Shown here one piece after another: positions 21,761-32,800 of a stretch of 64,000 nt of DNA. The DNA comes from Galbula dea. Its lineage: Eukaryota; Chordata; Aves; Piciformes; Galbulidae. Position numbers and translations under genes: made by a program. The stretch lies in assembly GCA_013399015.1 (NCBI GenBank), contig VWZX01010081.1:2152736-2216735 (forward strand), given 5' to 3'. Below the pieces are notes generated by a model. The model made no database searches and was not told where the DNA came from. It saw only the letters and a list, made by a program, of their open reading frames with translations. Each line of letters starts with the position of its first letter. Position 1 is the stretch's first letter.

Positions 21761-22266
21761 GATCACAGAATAGTTTAGGTTGGAAGGGACCTTTAAAGGT
21801 CATCTAGTCCAACCCTTCAGCAGTCAGCAGGGACATCTGCAACTAGTTCAGGTTGCTCAGAGCCCTGAACAACCTGACCTTGAAAGGCCCCAGGGATGGG
21901 GCACCTACAACCTTTCTGGGCAAACTTTGCCAGCATTTCACTACTCTCATTGTAAAAAAACCCTCAACAACAACAAAACAAAACAAAAACAAACAAAACC
22001 CCAAAGAAACAGAAACCAAAATAATAATAATAAAAAAAAAATCTATTCCTTATATCCAGTCTAAATTTCCCTATTTTATTTTAAAACTATTTTCCCCTGT
22101 CCTACTGCTACAGGCCCTGCTAAATAGTTTATTCCCATCTTTCTTCTAAACCTCTTTAAGTACTAGAAAGTTTCAAGAAGGTCTCCTTAGGGCCTTCTCT
22201 TCTCCAGGCTGAACAACCCTAACTCTCTCAGTCTGTCCTCAGCTCTCTATCCCAACTCCTGAGGCC
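21761..22266 (-). mobile_element. CR1 LINE with internal A-rich expansion
   Basis: Minus-strand CR1. The 3' end is at 21761 (reverse complement of CTATTCTGTGATC and 'ggtccctttcaacc'-type tail: 'ggttggaagggacctttaaa', 'catctagtccaacccttcag'). It continues through 'gttgctcagagccctgaaca' and 'accttgaaaggccccaggga'. At about 21954 the element is interrupted by about 90 bp of CAA/AAAC/AAT-rich DNA, after which CR1 resumes ('tatatccagtctaaatttcc', 'ttctccaggctgaacaaccc', 'ctctcagtctgtcctcagct') and fades near 22266. Shares its type with the copy at 50547-50982. No coding potential remains. Confidence 0.93.
21954..22042 (+). repeat. A-rich compound simple repeat inside CR1
   Basis: About 90 bp of (CAA)n, (AAAAC)n, (AAAC)n and (AAT)n tracts ending in ten A, located exactly where CR1 normally reads a short A-rich stretch before 'ttccttatatccagtctaaa'. 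It is therefore either an expansion of that A-tract or an insertion of an unrelated A-rich tail. Confidence 0.85.
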
Positions 22267-25238
22267 ATACCCAAGTAGCCAGGATTCACTTTGTATGTTC
22301 TGTACAGGTTAACAGTTCAGAGTGGCAGGAAAATTCTCTATTTCATGCTTGGTAGGCAGTGTTTCACAATGTCATCCATAGTGCATGGTCTCATGGACAG
22401 CTTGATGGTTGATGGGAATTCACTGTGCTTGAGCAGGACATTTACATGGCCACTTTCTTGTCTGCTTGGGCTGCTAGATACCAGAACAATTAAAGTCTGC
22501 ATCCATAGAGTTAAGGCAGATGCCTGTCACTTTAGAAGTGTAAGTCCAGACTTCAGATCTTCAACAAGCAGCTCAGCTGCCACTCAAACTGGCAGTTTCC
22601 ACCAGCTGCTCACACTTCCCAAGGAATCATGCAGAGGGTGCATGACGGATTGGGTTATACAAAATACACTGGGGGCAGCTGTAGATGAAGCAAGTGAAGC
22701 AGTCATTGTTGGCTGAATGTCCTGACCAGTTGGTTCTTGAATGTGATTTTTTTTTTAGACTCCAAAATGCTTTTTTGCCACTGCCCCAGTTGAGTGTTAT
22801 GTATGTAAAATGGAGCAGTGCCAGCATGCAGAAGGAGGTTGCCTGCTGCAGCTTGCTTGGATGTGCTGCGTAGGGCAGCGTGTGGAGCAGGAGAAGTGGG
22901 AGATGCACAGTTAAGACCCTTTTGATGTGGCCAGGGACAGTTTTGGAAAGACAAGCTGTTGATGTGGTGTTAGGGAACTGAGTTGTGAATGAAAGCAATA
23001 CAATGCTTTTGTCTTAATTCCACAAAGTGGAGGAGAGTATTTCATATCTGCTTTTTTTTGTGTTTTAATTACAGTTGTGGAAAGATGAAATAATGCAGGA
23101 TCTTATTAATCATAAGTGGCCTTTCACCTGCTTCAGCACCTCAGGTCACTTTCTGCTATTCTTCTCTTAGGCAGTGACAGACTTGGCTTCTTTGTAACTT
23201 CAACTAAGGTATCTCTTGATCCTACCCCTACCCTGCCAGGATAAGGGGATGGCAATGGACCAAAGGGAGATTCGAAGCTAGTGAGGCAGAGCCCCACAGA
23301 GGTTGCTCTGCCACTGTGGCCCCCGACACCATCTCTTCTAGGGGCTATTACTGGTGATCAATCACTATTTCCCAGCAGCTGCCAAGCCTGTAGCTTCTGT
23401 GATGAAAAGCCCAAACCCTGCTCTTCTTATGACTGTGGGTGATGCAATTTGGTTGTGGTGTGTGGGGGTGGAAAAAAGAAGGATCCTTGATGCTTCAGTA
23501 AAATACAGCTTTTCTCAATGTAGTGTGTGTGTGTGGTGGGGGGAAAGTTAGCTTGTAAGCTGCAAACTTCATTGTAGTATTTTCACCTTCTGGCTTTCCC
23601 CCTCATGTATAATTTGAATCTATTTGTTTCCTTTAATGTGATATCCATGTCACAGATTAAATCTTTGAAAAGGAATTGAACCTACTAAATGAAAGTGTTA
23701 AGAATCACACTATGCTTCTTAATACCATAGGTCCCTGTGGTAAAAGAGCTTGGTTAAAATTAATAATTGTGTTATACATTTTGTAATTATATGAGGGTAA
23801 AATGGAGTGGGAATGTGTCTTATGGAGAAATTCCTTTTACAGAATTGCTTTCAAAATTGTTTCAAGTAGAATAGTGTTCAGCTGTGGAGTTTTCAGTTCA
23901 TGAAATCTGTTTCAGTGGGAATTATGCTAGATTCAGACAAAACTTAATATTCCAATGCAACTAACTTCTTTCATTTTTTAAAGTCATAGTTTGAATGCTT
24001 TATCTGTGGAATAACTACACTCTTAGTGACTTTGCTCTACTCATATTGCTTACAGCTATCATTTACTAGAAGGGAAAGGACAGTGACTTTTTTAAAGAAA
24101 GAAAATCTTACCAGGCAGTAGATCCTATAGCTTGTTCCAAAACAGTGAAATCTTGTAACTGCATTGAGGATAGTAGCTTTTCCAAACCAAACTGTTCCTC
24201 TTTGTGTATTATTGTTGCTTGAAGGCTGTGGAGGCAAAGACAAAAGTACTTTTAAAGTTAGCCACCAAAACAGAAGGGGCATGTAATAATTTCCTTTGAC
24301 CAATGGGACCTGAACATAGGTAGACAATGTTGTGTGGAAGAAATTGAAAAAGCTCTGCAAAAAGAAGTCTCAACAGTCCTTCTGGTGTGTATAAACAAGA
24401 AGAGCTTACTCTCAAATGAACAGGATGGAGATAAAGTATAGCAGGTTCCATTGCCTGTTCACTCTTAGCTGCTGAGCACAGAGGACAGGAAAAGCTTTAA
24501 TGCTACTTGAAAATATTGGCTGCTCAAAGGCAAAGCAAACCAGGGGAGCTGTGGAATAGCAGTAAGAAGGCTGGGGCTGATTTCAAATACAGAGTCTTGG
24601 TGCACTGTGCATTACAAACAGCCATCCTCATGCAATGTATTCAGAAGGGATTTTTGTGTTTCCAGAAGCAGCTTATGTTTGCCCCTTTGCACAGGGAGGA
24701 GGGAAAGGAGAATGGTGTGTGATGTGTAAGTGAGGGCCAGCAACAGGACAGTTTGCTCAGGAGCCTTCCCAACTTGATGCCAGTTGGCAAACTGGGCTTG
24801 TGTTTGAGCACCAGTCAAGAGATTATGGGATGAAGTTGTTTTGCAAACAGTGCCTCTCCATGTGATTTTAATGATAAGTCTGTAACATCTGGCTGTGGTT
24901 TTGGAATCAGAGCTCATACATTTGCATGCCCTGGTCCCTTCAGAAATGATTATGCTCTTGGAGGGTGAACAGTGGACTCTGGAAAACACTGCAACCATGG
25001 TTCATATTACCACCTCTCTTCATTGTCTCTTAGCAGCCCAGAACAGCTATTTGGAAATGACTTAGGAAGATGTTAGTTTCAAGAGTTTCCTGGAAACTTT
25101 TCTATTTAATTGTACCTGAGGTTGGTTGTTTTGGTTTTGTTGTTTTCCAACTCCTCCTTAGGTTTTGTGCTGTTGTTTCATCCAGTTCTGTTCCACTAGT
25201 ATGTGAAGCACTGCAGCCTGTTCTGTGCAAAGCTGAGA
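22267..25238. other. non-coding stretch, nothing recognised
   Basis: No named repeat or gene. The open frame at 22291-22716 (about 141 codons, plus strand) is the longest one without repeat content, but a frame of this size is expected about once by chance in 64 kb at this base composition, and its translation shows no domain, signal peptide or membrane segment pattern. A short (GT)n run followed by G (23522-23545) and a run of 10 T at 22749-22758 are present. The 23230-23340 part is locally GC-richer, without an interpretable frame. Confidence 0.5.
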
Positions 25239-25734
25239 TGCCAGCAGGTCAAGGGAGGTGATTCTCCCCCTCTACTCTGCCCTCATGAGACCCCAGCTGG
25301 AGGTCTTGGGTCTTCAGCGCAAGACAGACATGGAACTTATAGAGCAGATCCAAAAGAGAGAGACAAAGATGATCAGAGGGTTGGAGCACCTCCCCTGTGA
25401 ACACAGGCTGAGAGCTGGGATTGTTCAGCCTGGGGCATAGAAGGCTAATAAAAAAAGGAGAGAGACCTTTAGGTAGGCAGATAGTGACAGGGTGAAGGGG
25501 AATGGATTTAAACTGAAAGAGGGGAGATTGAGATTAGATGTTGGGAAGAAATTCTTTACTTACTTTGAGACACAGAAAAGCTGTGGCTGCCCCATCCCTG
25601 GCAGTGTTTTAGGCCAGGCTGGATGTGGCCCTAGGTAACCTGGTCTAGTGAATGGCATCCCTGACCATGGTGAGGAGTTGAAACTTAATGATCTTAAGGG
25701 TCCCTTCCAACCTAAACTGTTTTATGGTTCTATG
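25239..25734 (+). mobile_element. CR1 LINE, 5'-truncated, decayed ORF2
   Basis: Forward CR1 beginning 'tgccagcaggtcaagggagg' with 'ctctactctgccctcatgag' (LYSALMRP in family terms) and 'ggttggagcacctcccctgt' (GLEHL). It then runs through 'gaaggggaatggatttaaac', 'ttagatgttgggaagaaatt' and 'accctaggtaacctgg'-like sequence to the tail 'cttaagggtcccttccaacc' and GGTTCTATG. Several indels, including a shortened stretch near 25440-25480, break ORF2. A degenerate, inactive copy. Confidence 0.93.
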
Positions 25735-26662
25735 CCAAGGACCATGCTATATGGAGCTGACCTGAAACATGGATGCAGAAGTTTGTTTCTGGTATATACT
25801 GAGTTCCAAAGCTACCAGTTCTGATGGAATTAAGGTGTTTCTGTCAAAAAGACTTAACAATGTACATTCTACTTGTCATGTTGAATTAGTAGTGAAATCT
25901 GGATATATTTATTCAATTTTTTTTGGTGTTACAGTTTGGAGTTGATTTCATTATCTCACTGTGACTGTTAAGAGTTAACAACTGGAAGATGAGAGCAGAA
26001 TTAGTTGCAATTGTCCAAGAATCATCAAAGACAGGAAAGAGGAAGCAAATACAGAAATAAAATACCCTAATGTTTTAGAACCTAAATAAACTGCAGTGTT
26101 AGTGAATACACTAAATGGAATCACTGCATTTTTTATGTAGCATTTTATTTAGAGAATCTTTTTCAAAATACTTGTGAAAATGCTAAACTTTTTAATTGCA
26201 CATAGTGGTGAAATGAATAAGAGGTGCAGGATCTGCTCCCCAAGGCAGTTGAGTGGAGAAATGTTTATAGTTCCAACAAAATGCTTTTAGATAGGCTCCC
26301 TTTAACTGTCAGTTATGGTTCTGAGATGTGGATTCCATGTTTCCATGGAAAAACTTACTACTATTGCTGATAGCTAGTGAAATGCAGAGAAAGACTTGTT
26401 GTTTTGTAGTGGAGTTTTGTTATCAAGAGCACTTTAGTTTATGTGGGAATGTAGCATGGGGTATTGGAGCCTGCAGCTGCTTACCTGCACTGCTGGCCTG
26501 TCCTGTTCCTCCTCTTCTTGCCAGGACATTGGTCATGTACCCAGCAATTGATGTTGAACTCATCCCAGTGCCCAGCAAACTGCTCTAAGAGCATATTTAG
26601 CTTGCTAGAATGGAAACTAAGTGGTTTAGTGAAAGATTTGGCAAGTGTCAGTGTCTTGGAAG
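25735..26662. other. non-coding stretch, nothing recognised
   Basis: AT-rich to 26300, then slightly GC-richer around 26460-26590. No repeat or domain was identified. Confidence 0.5.
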
Positions 26663-26872
26663 AATCACAGAATATTAGGAGTTGGAAGGGACCTCGAAAG
26701 ATCTAGTCCAACCCCCCTGCCACAGCAGGATTCCCTAGACCAGGTCACACAGAAGCATGTCCAGAAAGGTCTTGAATACCTCCAGAGAAGGAGACTCCCC
26801 AAGCTCTCTGGGCAGTCTGTGCCAGTGCTCTGGCACCTCAACTGGGAAAACATTTCTACATGTATTCACACA
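26663..26872 (-). mobile_element. CR1 LINE 3' fragment
   Basis: Minus-strand CR1: 'gaatcacagaatattaggag', 'ttggaagggacctcgaaaga', 'ccctagaccaggtcacacag', 'ctccagagaaggagactccc' and 'ctctgggcagtctgtgccag'. The match ends near 26872, where GA-rich sequence follows. The tail subtype (ctagaccaggtcacac) is the same as in 37146-37610, 40787-40858 and 56518-56615, so these four probably derive from one CR1 subfamily. Confidence 0.93.
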
Positions 26873-27411
26873 AGAAGGGAGAAGATCGAATTCTGAGACC
26901 AGAGCAGCAGAGGGAGAAGGAGAAGGGGACCTGGAGGCTGTCCTCCTGGCAGCACTGAGCCATATACTATGAAAAATCAACCCCTGACCCTCTTAAGCTG
27001 TGTCTACACTGTGGGAATAGAGACCACAAACTGTTTTCATTTCCTTTACCCTGGGAATGACAGAGATGGGAGTGTGACTGAAGAAAGATTTGTGATTTCT
27101 GCAGGGGACCAGCCCTTACTGGTGTGCAGAGAGTGCTGCCATGGGTACAGCATTGTGACCAGAGCTGTTCTCCTCCAAGCATGATCTGAGTTGACAGGTC
27201 TCAGCATGGCAATCCACCTTGTGTGGCTTTACTGATAGTCTCTGCTAGCTCAGAAATCCTTGCAGAGGACTGCACTTTTGGGAAGAGGCTGGAGACCCTG
27301 TATCAGTGGGCATGGGTCAACTTGGGATGGTAGCTGTGAAATGCTAGAGATCCTTTTGTTTTGTTCTTAATTTTGACCTTTTTTTCCCTGTTCTGAGTTT
27401 GGATCTCAAGT

Positions 27412-27467
27412 AGCTTTTTCTTTTTGCAACTTTTTTTACAGCAAGAGAAAATCAGAAACAGGTAAAA
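27412..27467 (+). other. candidate microexon with acceptor and donor signals
   Basis: The tract 'ctttttctttttgcaac' plus 'tttttttacag' ends with AG at 27440-27441. Twenty bases later, at 27462, lies GTAAAA preceded by CAG, a good donor. The bases between (caagagaaaatcagaaacag) would be a 20-nt exon. The length is not a multiple of three, which argues against a cassette microexon, and such pairs occur by chance. Confidence 0.1.
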
Positions 27468-28455
27468 CACAAAGTAAAAATAATCCCCATCTAGTAGACA
27501 TAGGGCACTCCTGTAATGTCCAAAGTGCTTCCACTGTCACTGTATGCAATGTGAAAGAGATTTCTTGTCCAATGCAGTGTTAACTCGATTTCATTGTCAG
27601 TGAGCAGTTCCTAAAAGTCTGTGCTCAGTTTGTTTCCCTTTGGAGTTGGAGAGCTGGAGGCATTCTCCTTTAGAAGTGTAGTGGCTGACAGCCCTGTGGT
27701 GATGGCTCAATACACCTCCAGCTGCACCACAAATTGTCACCAGGAAGGAAGGAAGAGAATAAAGTGGAGTCACTGAGAGAGGCAACAAAAGCAACAAAAC
27801 TCAGCTATGCAATGTGACTTCATTTTAGTGGCAGCCATGAAAATAGCTGACTTTAAGTCACAGTCAAATCAACTCTTGTAAAAGGAGGAGCAAGAGATGG
27901 ATGGTATAGGAATTATACTGGGGAAAAAAAAGTGTAACCATGCTGGTAATAGGGCTAGGAATGACTAATGCTTTCTTTATGAGCAGTCCTAAAATAAGTC
28001 TTTCAAGAACAAGTATGGGAGACCCAGAATAAAAATACATCATTTAAAAGACACTTATAATGGCCCAGCTTGTCTCCCAGATAAGTTCTGTATTTTTGCA
28101 TGTATTGGGCCCATGTATCATTCCTCCATTACTGTATTACCTCAACTGCTTTTTCTTTATGCTGGCACATATAGATTTTGACAACATATATATTCTGTGG
28201 ATTCCTCATTTAAAACTCCAAGGTGACTGCCATATCCTGGTGGTGACAGGAAGGTTGCAGCTCACAGTTCTGTGATTTTTCACTACATCAAACTGCTAGG
28301 CATAAAGGACTACATGTGATGCATGATGGGCATGGTGTTTATGGTTGGCTTTTGACCACTGCTATCCCTCCTTGCTTCAGCATTGCAGGTCTGTGGGGTT
28401 TGGTTTGTGGCCTGAGAGCAGAAGTTCCAATGGATACATTTTGCAGTTTGCTGTC

Positions 28456-28491
28456 ACTGAAGTCAATGGTAAAGAGTTCATTGATTCCAGT
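28456..28491. repeat. imperfect palindrome resembling old amniote repeat
   Basis: The segment 'cactgaagtcaatggtaaag' is followed by an arm 'tcattgattccagtg' that pairs with the first 15 bases at 12 of 15 positions, then by 'ccaggat'. From memory, the phrase 'gaagtcaatgg...ccattgacttc...caggat' recurs in reptile and bird genomes as a dispersed palindromic repeat. Only this short core is visible, so the assignment is tentative. Confidence 0.35.
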
Positions 28492-29573
28492 GAACCAGGA
28501 TCAATTAGTCTTCAATTAGAACATGACCTTCATACTCTTTCTTTAATCAGCATTTACCTATTACATGAATGCTGCTTGGCACTATCCTAGCCCCTGCCTG
28601 AATAATTTTTGTTTCTATGGCTCTAGGCTACTGCTTTTAAATTGAAATAAATTGAAGTAAATGTTCTCCTTTACACTATGCCTGGACCAGTGTGAATCTC
28701 TTACTCAATGGAACCCATTAGTTGTCCCTCATCTATTATCCATTACTTTATTTTTTTAATTTGGAAATTATAGATTTACTTCATTAAGTTTTGCTGCAGA
28801 TCTTAGAGTGATAGCTCCAAAAAAGAAGGAAAAGAGGAGATAGAAAATGTACCCAGGCAAATACACCACTTGTTAATCACAGGAAATTTATTTATTACCT
28901 TTTAAGAAACAGAGCTGCACATTTCCATAAACTCTTTAAAAATGCTAGTTAATTGCTGTGTGATCTTTCCTAATGTGCCAGATCACTTCAGCTTGAGTGC
29001 CAGCCTGTGCTGTAAATTTTGGGTTCTGACTTGTAATCATTAGTGGTTTTTTCCCCTGATGATCTTATTAGCCTTGAGTACAAACACTTCATATATCCCA
29101 TGGAATAGCTAAAAGTCTGTGCAGCTCCTTCAATATGCATGGATATCCAAAGATATTTCTCATCTTTTCTCCCCCCACACACCTCACAGGAAGTAAAATG
29201 AAGTGACACTGTCACTGCATAACATCCTCTTCACTAATTCTACTGTTCTCAGGCTGAAAACTGTCATATTTTGTAGGGGTAAGCAATGACTCTTGTTGGA
29301 TTGATGCAGCAATACAAGCAAGAATTGTACAGACAAGCTATCTGACAAAGCTCTGTATCTTTATTTGTTGGAATTTTTTTTCTCCCAAATTTATAACCAG
29401 TCCAGTAAAAGTACTGTAGGATTTTATGTCCAAATTTATGTATGGTTTTTGTCTTGTAACTTGTCCTGTACTTCTGCAGAGCTGTGTTAGCAAGAGCTGA
29501 GTGTGGTCCAAGGACACTTGTTCTTTATTGATCTGTGATGACAAGTAATATTACATGACTGTGTATTGTATCA

Positions 29574-29896
29574 AATCACAGTATCACAGAGAATGGTAGA
29601 GGTTCAAAGGGGCCTCTGGGAATCATCTGATCCAACCCCTCTGCTAAAGCAGTGTCACCTAGAGCAGGTTGCCCAGGATCACCTCCAGGAAGGTTTGGAA
29701 TCTCTCCAGAGAAGGAGACTCTACAACTTCTCTGGGCAGCCTGGGCCAGGGCTCTGGCACCCTCAATAGGAACATTGAACCTGCTGGGTTCCACTTCATG
29801 CCTGTTGCTCCATGTCCTGTCCCTGGGCACCACTGGAAAGATTCTTGCCCCAACCCTTTAGCTATTGATAAGATCCTCTCTCTCTGCTCTCCTCAT
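29574..29896 (-). mobile_element. CR1 LINE, 5'-truncated
   Basis: Minus-strand CR1. Tail at 29574 ('aaatcacagtatcacagaga'), then 'ctgatccaacccctctgcta', 'cctagagcaggttgcccagg', 'tctccagagaaggagactct' and 'ctctgggcagcctgggccag'. The ORF2 C-terminal part (29853-29659, minus) reads PEPWPRLPREVVESPSLERF, well preserved. Further left 'tgtcctgtccctgggcacca' corresponds to the SDRTR region. Match ends near 29896. Same subtype as 36008-36219 and 63102-63315. Confidence 0.94.
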
Positions 29897-32800
29897 CAAG
29901 TGTTCTTTTGATGATGATATTTTATATAGAGACTGCAAAAACTGAGGTAACTGGCTGAAGTTTTGATAGCACTTTTCCATGTTTTATCTGTTTACTCTCA
30001 AATGTTCATCACTTCTAGCTTTTTGTGTAGTCTGTATGTGATTTTTCTTTGCAGGTTTTCAATCCTAGACTTTGCATTTACAGGGACTCTGGGAACTGCT
30101 AGCATCTTGAGGGTTGTTACAAATGTTACCTTGCCTTAGAGTTTGAGAGGAAAGTTGAAATTTCTTTGGCATTTGTCTTCTTTTCTGGAGTTAGGGTTGT
30201 ATTACAAAGTGCTTATAAGCTCTGAAGAGATGCTAACTCTGCTTGTGTTAGTCTATACAGACTGAATGCTTTTTTGGCTTTGCTTTTGTGTGTGTGTGGT
30301 GCTATTTCTTGTATTTTTAGGTTTTCTTTTTAATGGGGACTGGTTTGTGGGTTTTACTTGTTGGATTTGTTCCTCCCTACACACCCCAGTTAGAGATCCT
30401 GGTGTTCTGGTTCCCAAGCAAGGGTAGGATTGGCTTCAACATAACTAAATACAGGAGCAAGTATTCTGGTCACAGTGTTCTGAGTGTTTTCATTATCAAA
30501 GTAAACATTGTTTTGGTTTTATTGCTCTATAACAGAGCAGAAAAATCACTCAAACTATGACCAATTTGAGCCCATCTGCTTCTAATGGGACATGGGGTAG
30601 AGATGAGGAGCTGGGACCTGAGACAAGAACATAGCAGTAGAGATTTCATTAAAAGATTTAAGTGTAAGGTCACATCAGGGAAGGTGAAGTTTCTTGAGCT
30701 GTTGAGTTGATTTTTCTCTAGGTTTCTGAGGATTTCTAGACACTGAAGTCTCCCAGCATACTTCAAAGTTCTGTAAACACTTATTAGCCTTGCTTTTTTC
30801 AGATGATACACTGGAGCACAAAGGGGTTGTGTGGTTTCTCCAGTGAAAATGAGGATAATACAACACTTGAATCCTGTTGTTTTTTTAACACTGAATGTAT
30901 GTACAGTGTGTGTTTATATATAGTGCTTATCTATATGTAGTGCTAAAAATATCTGTAATATAGATATTATTTTTCTCCAACTGTCTTGTTTTGTTGGCTT
31001 AAGTTGAATTTTTTTTTTAACCTACTTAAAACTTAGCCTCTCCTCAAATATTGCCAAATACTAGGAAACATTTGTAGCTGTCCTAATTCTGGCTCACAAG
31101 GCATGCTAAAAATTCCTCCTTCAATTGACAGCTTCCTTTGCCAGATTATAATATTCCCAGCTGATTAGTTATCTTAACTGCAGGCTTTTTTCTGAGAAGT
31201 ACAATTAGCAGAATTTGTTTCCAGCTACTAGTAGCAGTTTGCTGGAGAATGTAATTTCTTTAATGTTTTTCTGAGCAATGAATGTTATTTATTTTTGAAA
31301 CCTTTGTTTGCTAAGTGTATCTTTTCATCCTTTTCCTTTCTCTCCTCCTCCCCCACTGCCAAGAAATAAACATTAAATGTTGGAACTAAGAGCAGCCCTG
31401 GCAGTTAACTGTGTGGGATTCTGGATATGGAGCAGTGGATATTGTTAAAATACAACTGTTTGTGGAAATAACACCACAAAAAGAGGTAGCTGGAAGGAAA
31501 AGGGGGAAAACAGAAGGATTAGGAGCTGTCAGGAGTGCAGAGTTGGGGATTTCTGTACCTCCTAGCAGGGTGTGGGCTGCTGGGCTGATTTAGAAGAGGT
31601 TTCACCTCCTACTTGAAACCTGAGAGTGTCAGAAATGAAGGTCATGCCCTTTGGCAGCCTGGCCATTCAATTGTCATTCATTAGGAGGTTCAGGGCTCTT
31701 AAACTCTAAAGCAGAGAGCTGGTGTTTTATACCTCTTTATTTATCAGCCCTGATTGAAGAGGCAGACAGCAATCTCAGATGTGGCTTTTATAGAACTTTA
31801 TAAAGATAAAGCCCATATAATATCTCCTTCACTTAGAAGTGAAGTGAAACAGCAGCTGATGTTTGCTGGATGTCTGCTGAAGTGTGATTAAGTTTTTTGG
31901 GAAGGAGGAGAGAAATGACTGCAAGGAGCTCTTAAAAAGCAGTAGAAATCAATGCTGAAGGCTGGATGTGTCTGGTTTCCATTGTGGGCACAAGAATGTG
32001 GTGGGGAGGGAACGTGGCAGAACTAAGCAGAATAGGGAAGATGCAGGAAGGGAACAGAACTAGTCATGGGCTGTGTGTTGTGGGGTTTTGTTTGTTTCTG
32101 GGCTTGGTTTGTTTTTTGTGTTTGTGGTGTTTTGGGTTTTTCTTTTGCAAAGGTGTTTTGGAAGTTGAACCAAGAATTGAAGCAGTCTGTTAAACAAACA
32201 AACCCCCAAACAAACAAACAAAAGATCCAAACCTGTCTCATGTTGCATTGAATACATCCCATGGCTTTATAAATTGGATAAGAAAGATGTGGATATGCTT
32301 TCTGATGCTCAAAATGAGGAGATGATAAACTTTGTCTTATCTAATAGTTCTGACTTTACATTTCAGGCAGTGAGAAGGCTGATGTTCTACACAGGTCCTT
32401 TAGGAAATGCCATAGATTGCTCTTTTAGCTGCATAGAAAATCTATATCTCTTTAGCCCTTGTTAATACAATGAAAGGATCTGAATCTACTCTTATTGTGA
32501 ACTTTCCATTTTACAAATCTCTTCCACAGATCTGTTGAATTTAAGCTGTTTCAATAGACATCAAACAAAAGAAGCTGGATGGAATATTTACAAGACACAA
32601 GGAGCATTTTCATGGAGTAGGGAAAAGTCAGTTGTGCACATTAGACCATTAATGATCATTTTCATATTTAGCAATTAGTGGAAGGCAATGTAGCTATTTA
32701 AACTCAGGGTAATATTCATTTAACTTGAATTTTCAAGCTGAAGTTGTGGGAGATTGTAGCTGCTTTCTCTCTTTGTTTCTTTTCTTCCTTTTTTGTTTCC

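Larger units (their letters stand above)
26873..29573. other. non-coding stretch, nothing recognised
   Basis: No gene was identified. It contains a GA-rich patch (26873-26935), a candidate 20-nt microexon (27442-27461) and an imperfect palindrome around 28456-28491, listed separately. The open frame at 26969-27184 has no known domain. Confidence 0.45.

Noticed and set aside
22291..22716. 141-codon open frame on the plus strand as a gene
   Set aside because: At this base composition about one such frame is expected by chance in 64 kb on six frames; no domain, no codon bias, no conserved motif.
26873..26985. Extension of the CR1 at 26663 through the GA-rich segment
   Set aside because: Bases after 26872 no longer follow the CR1 order seen in the related copy at 37146-37610.
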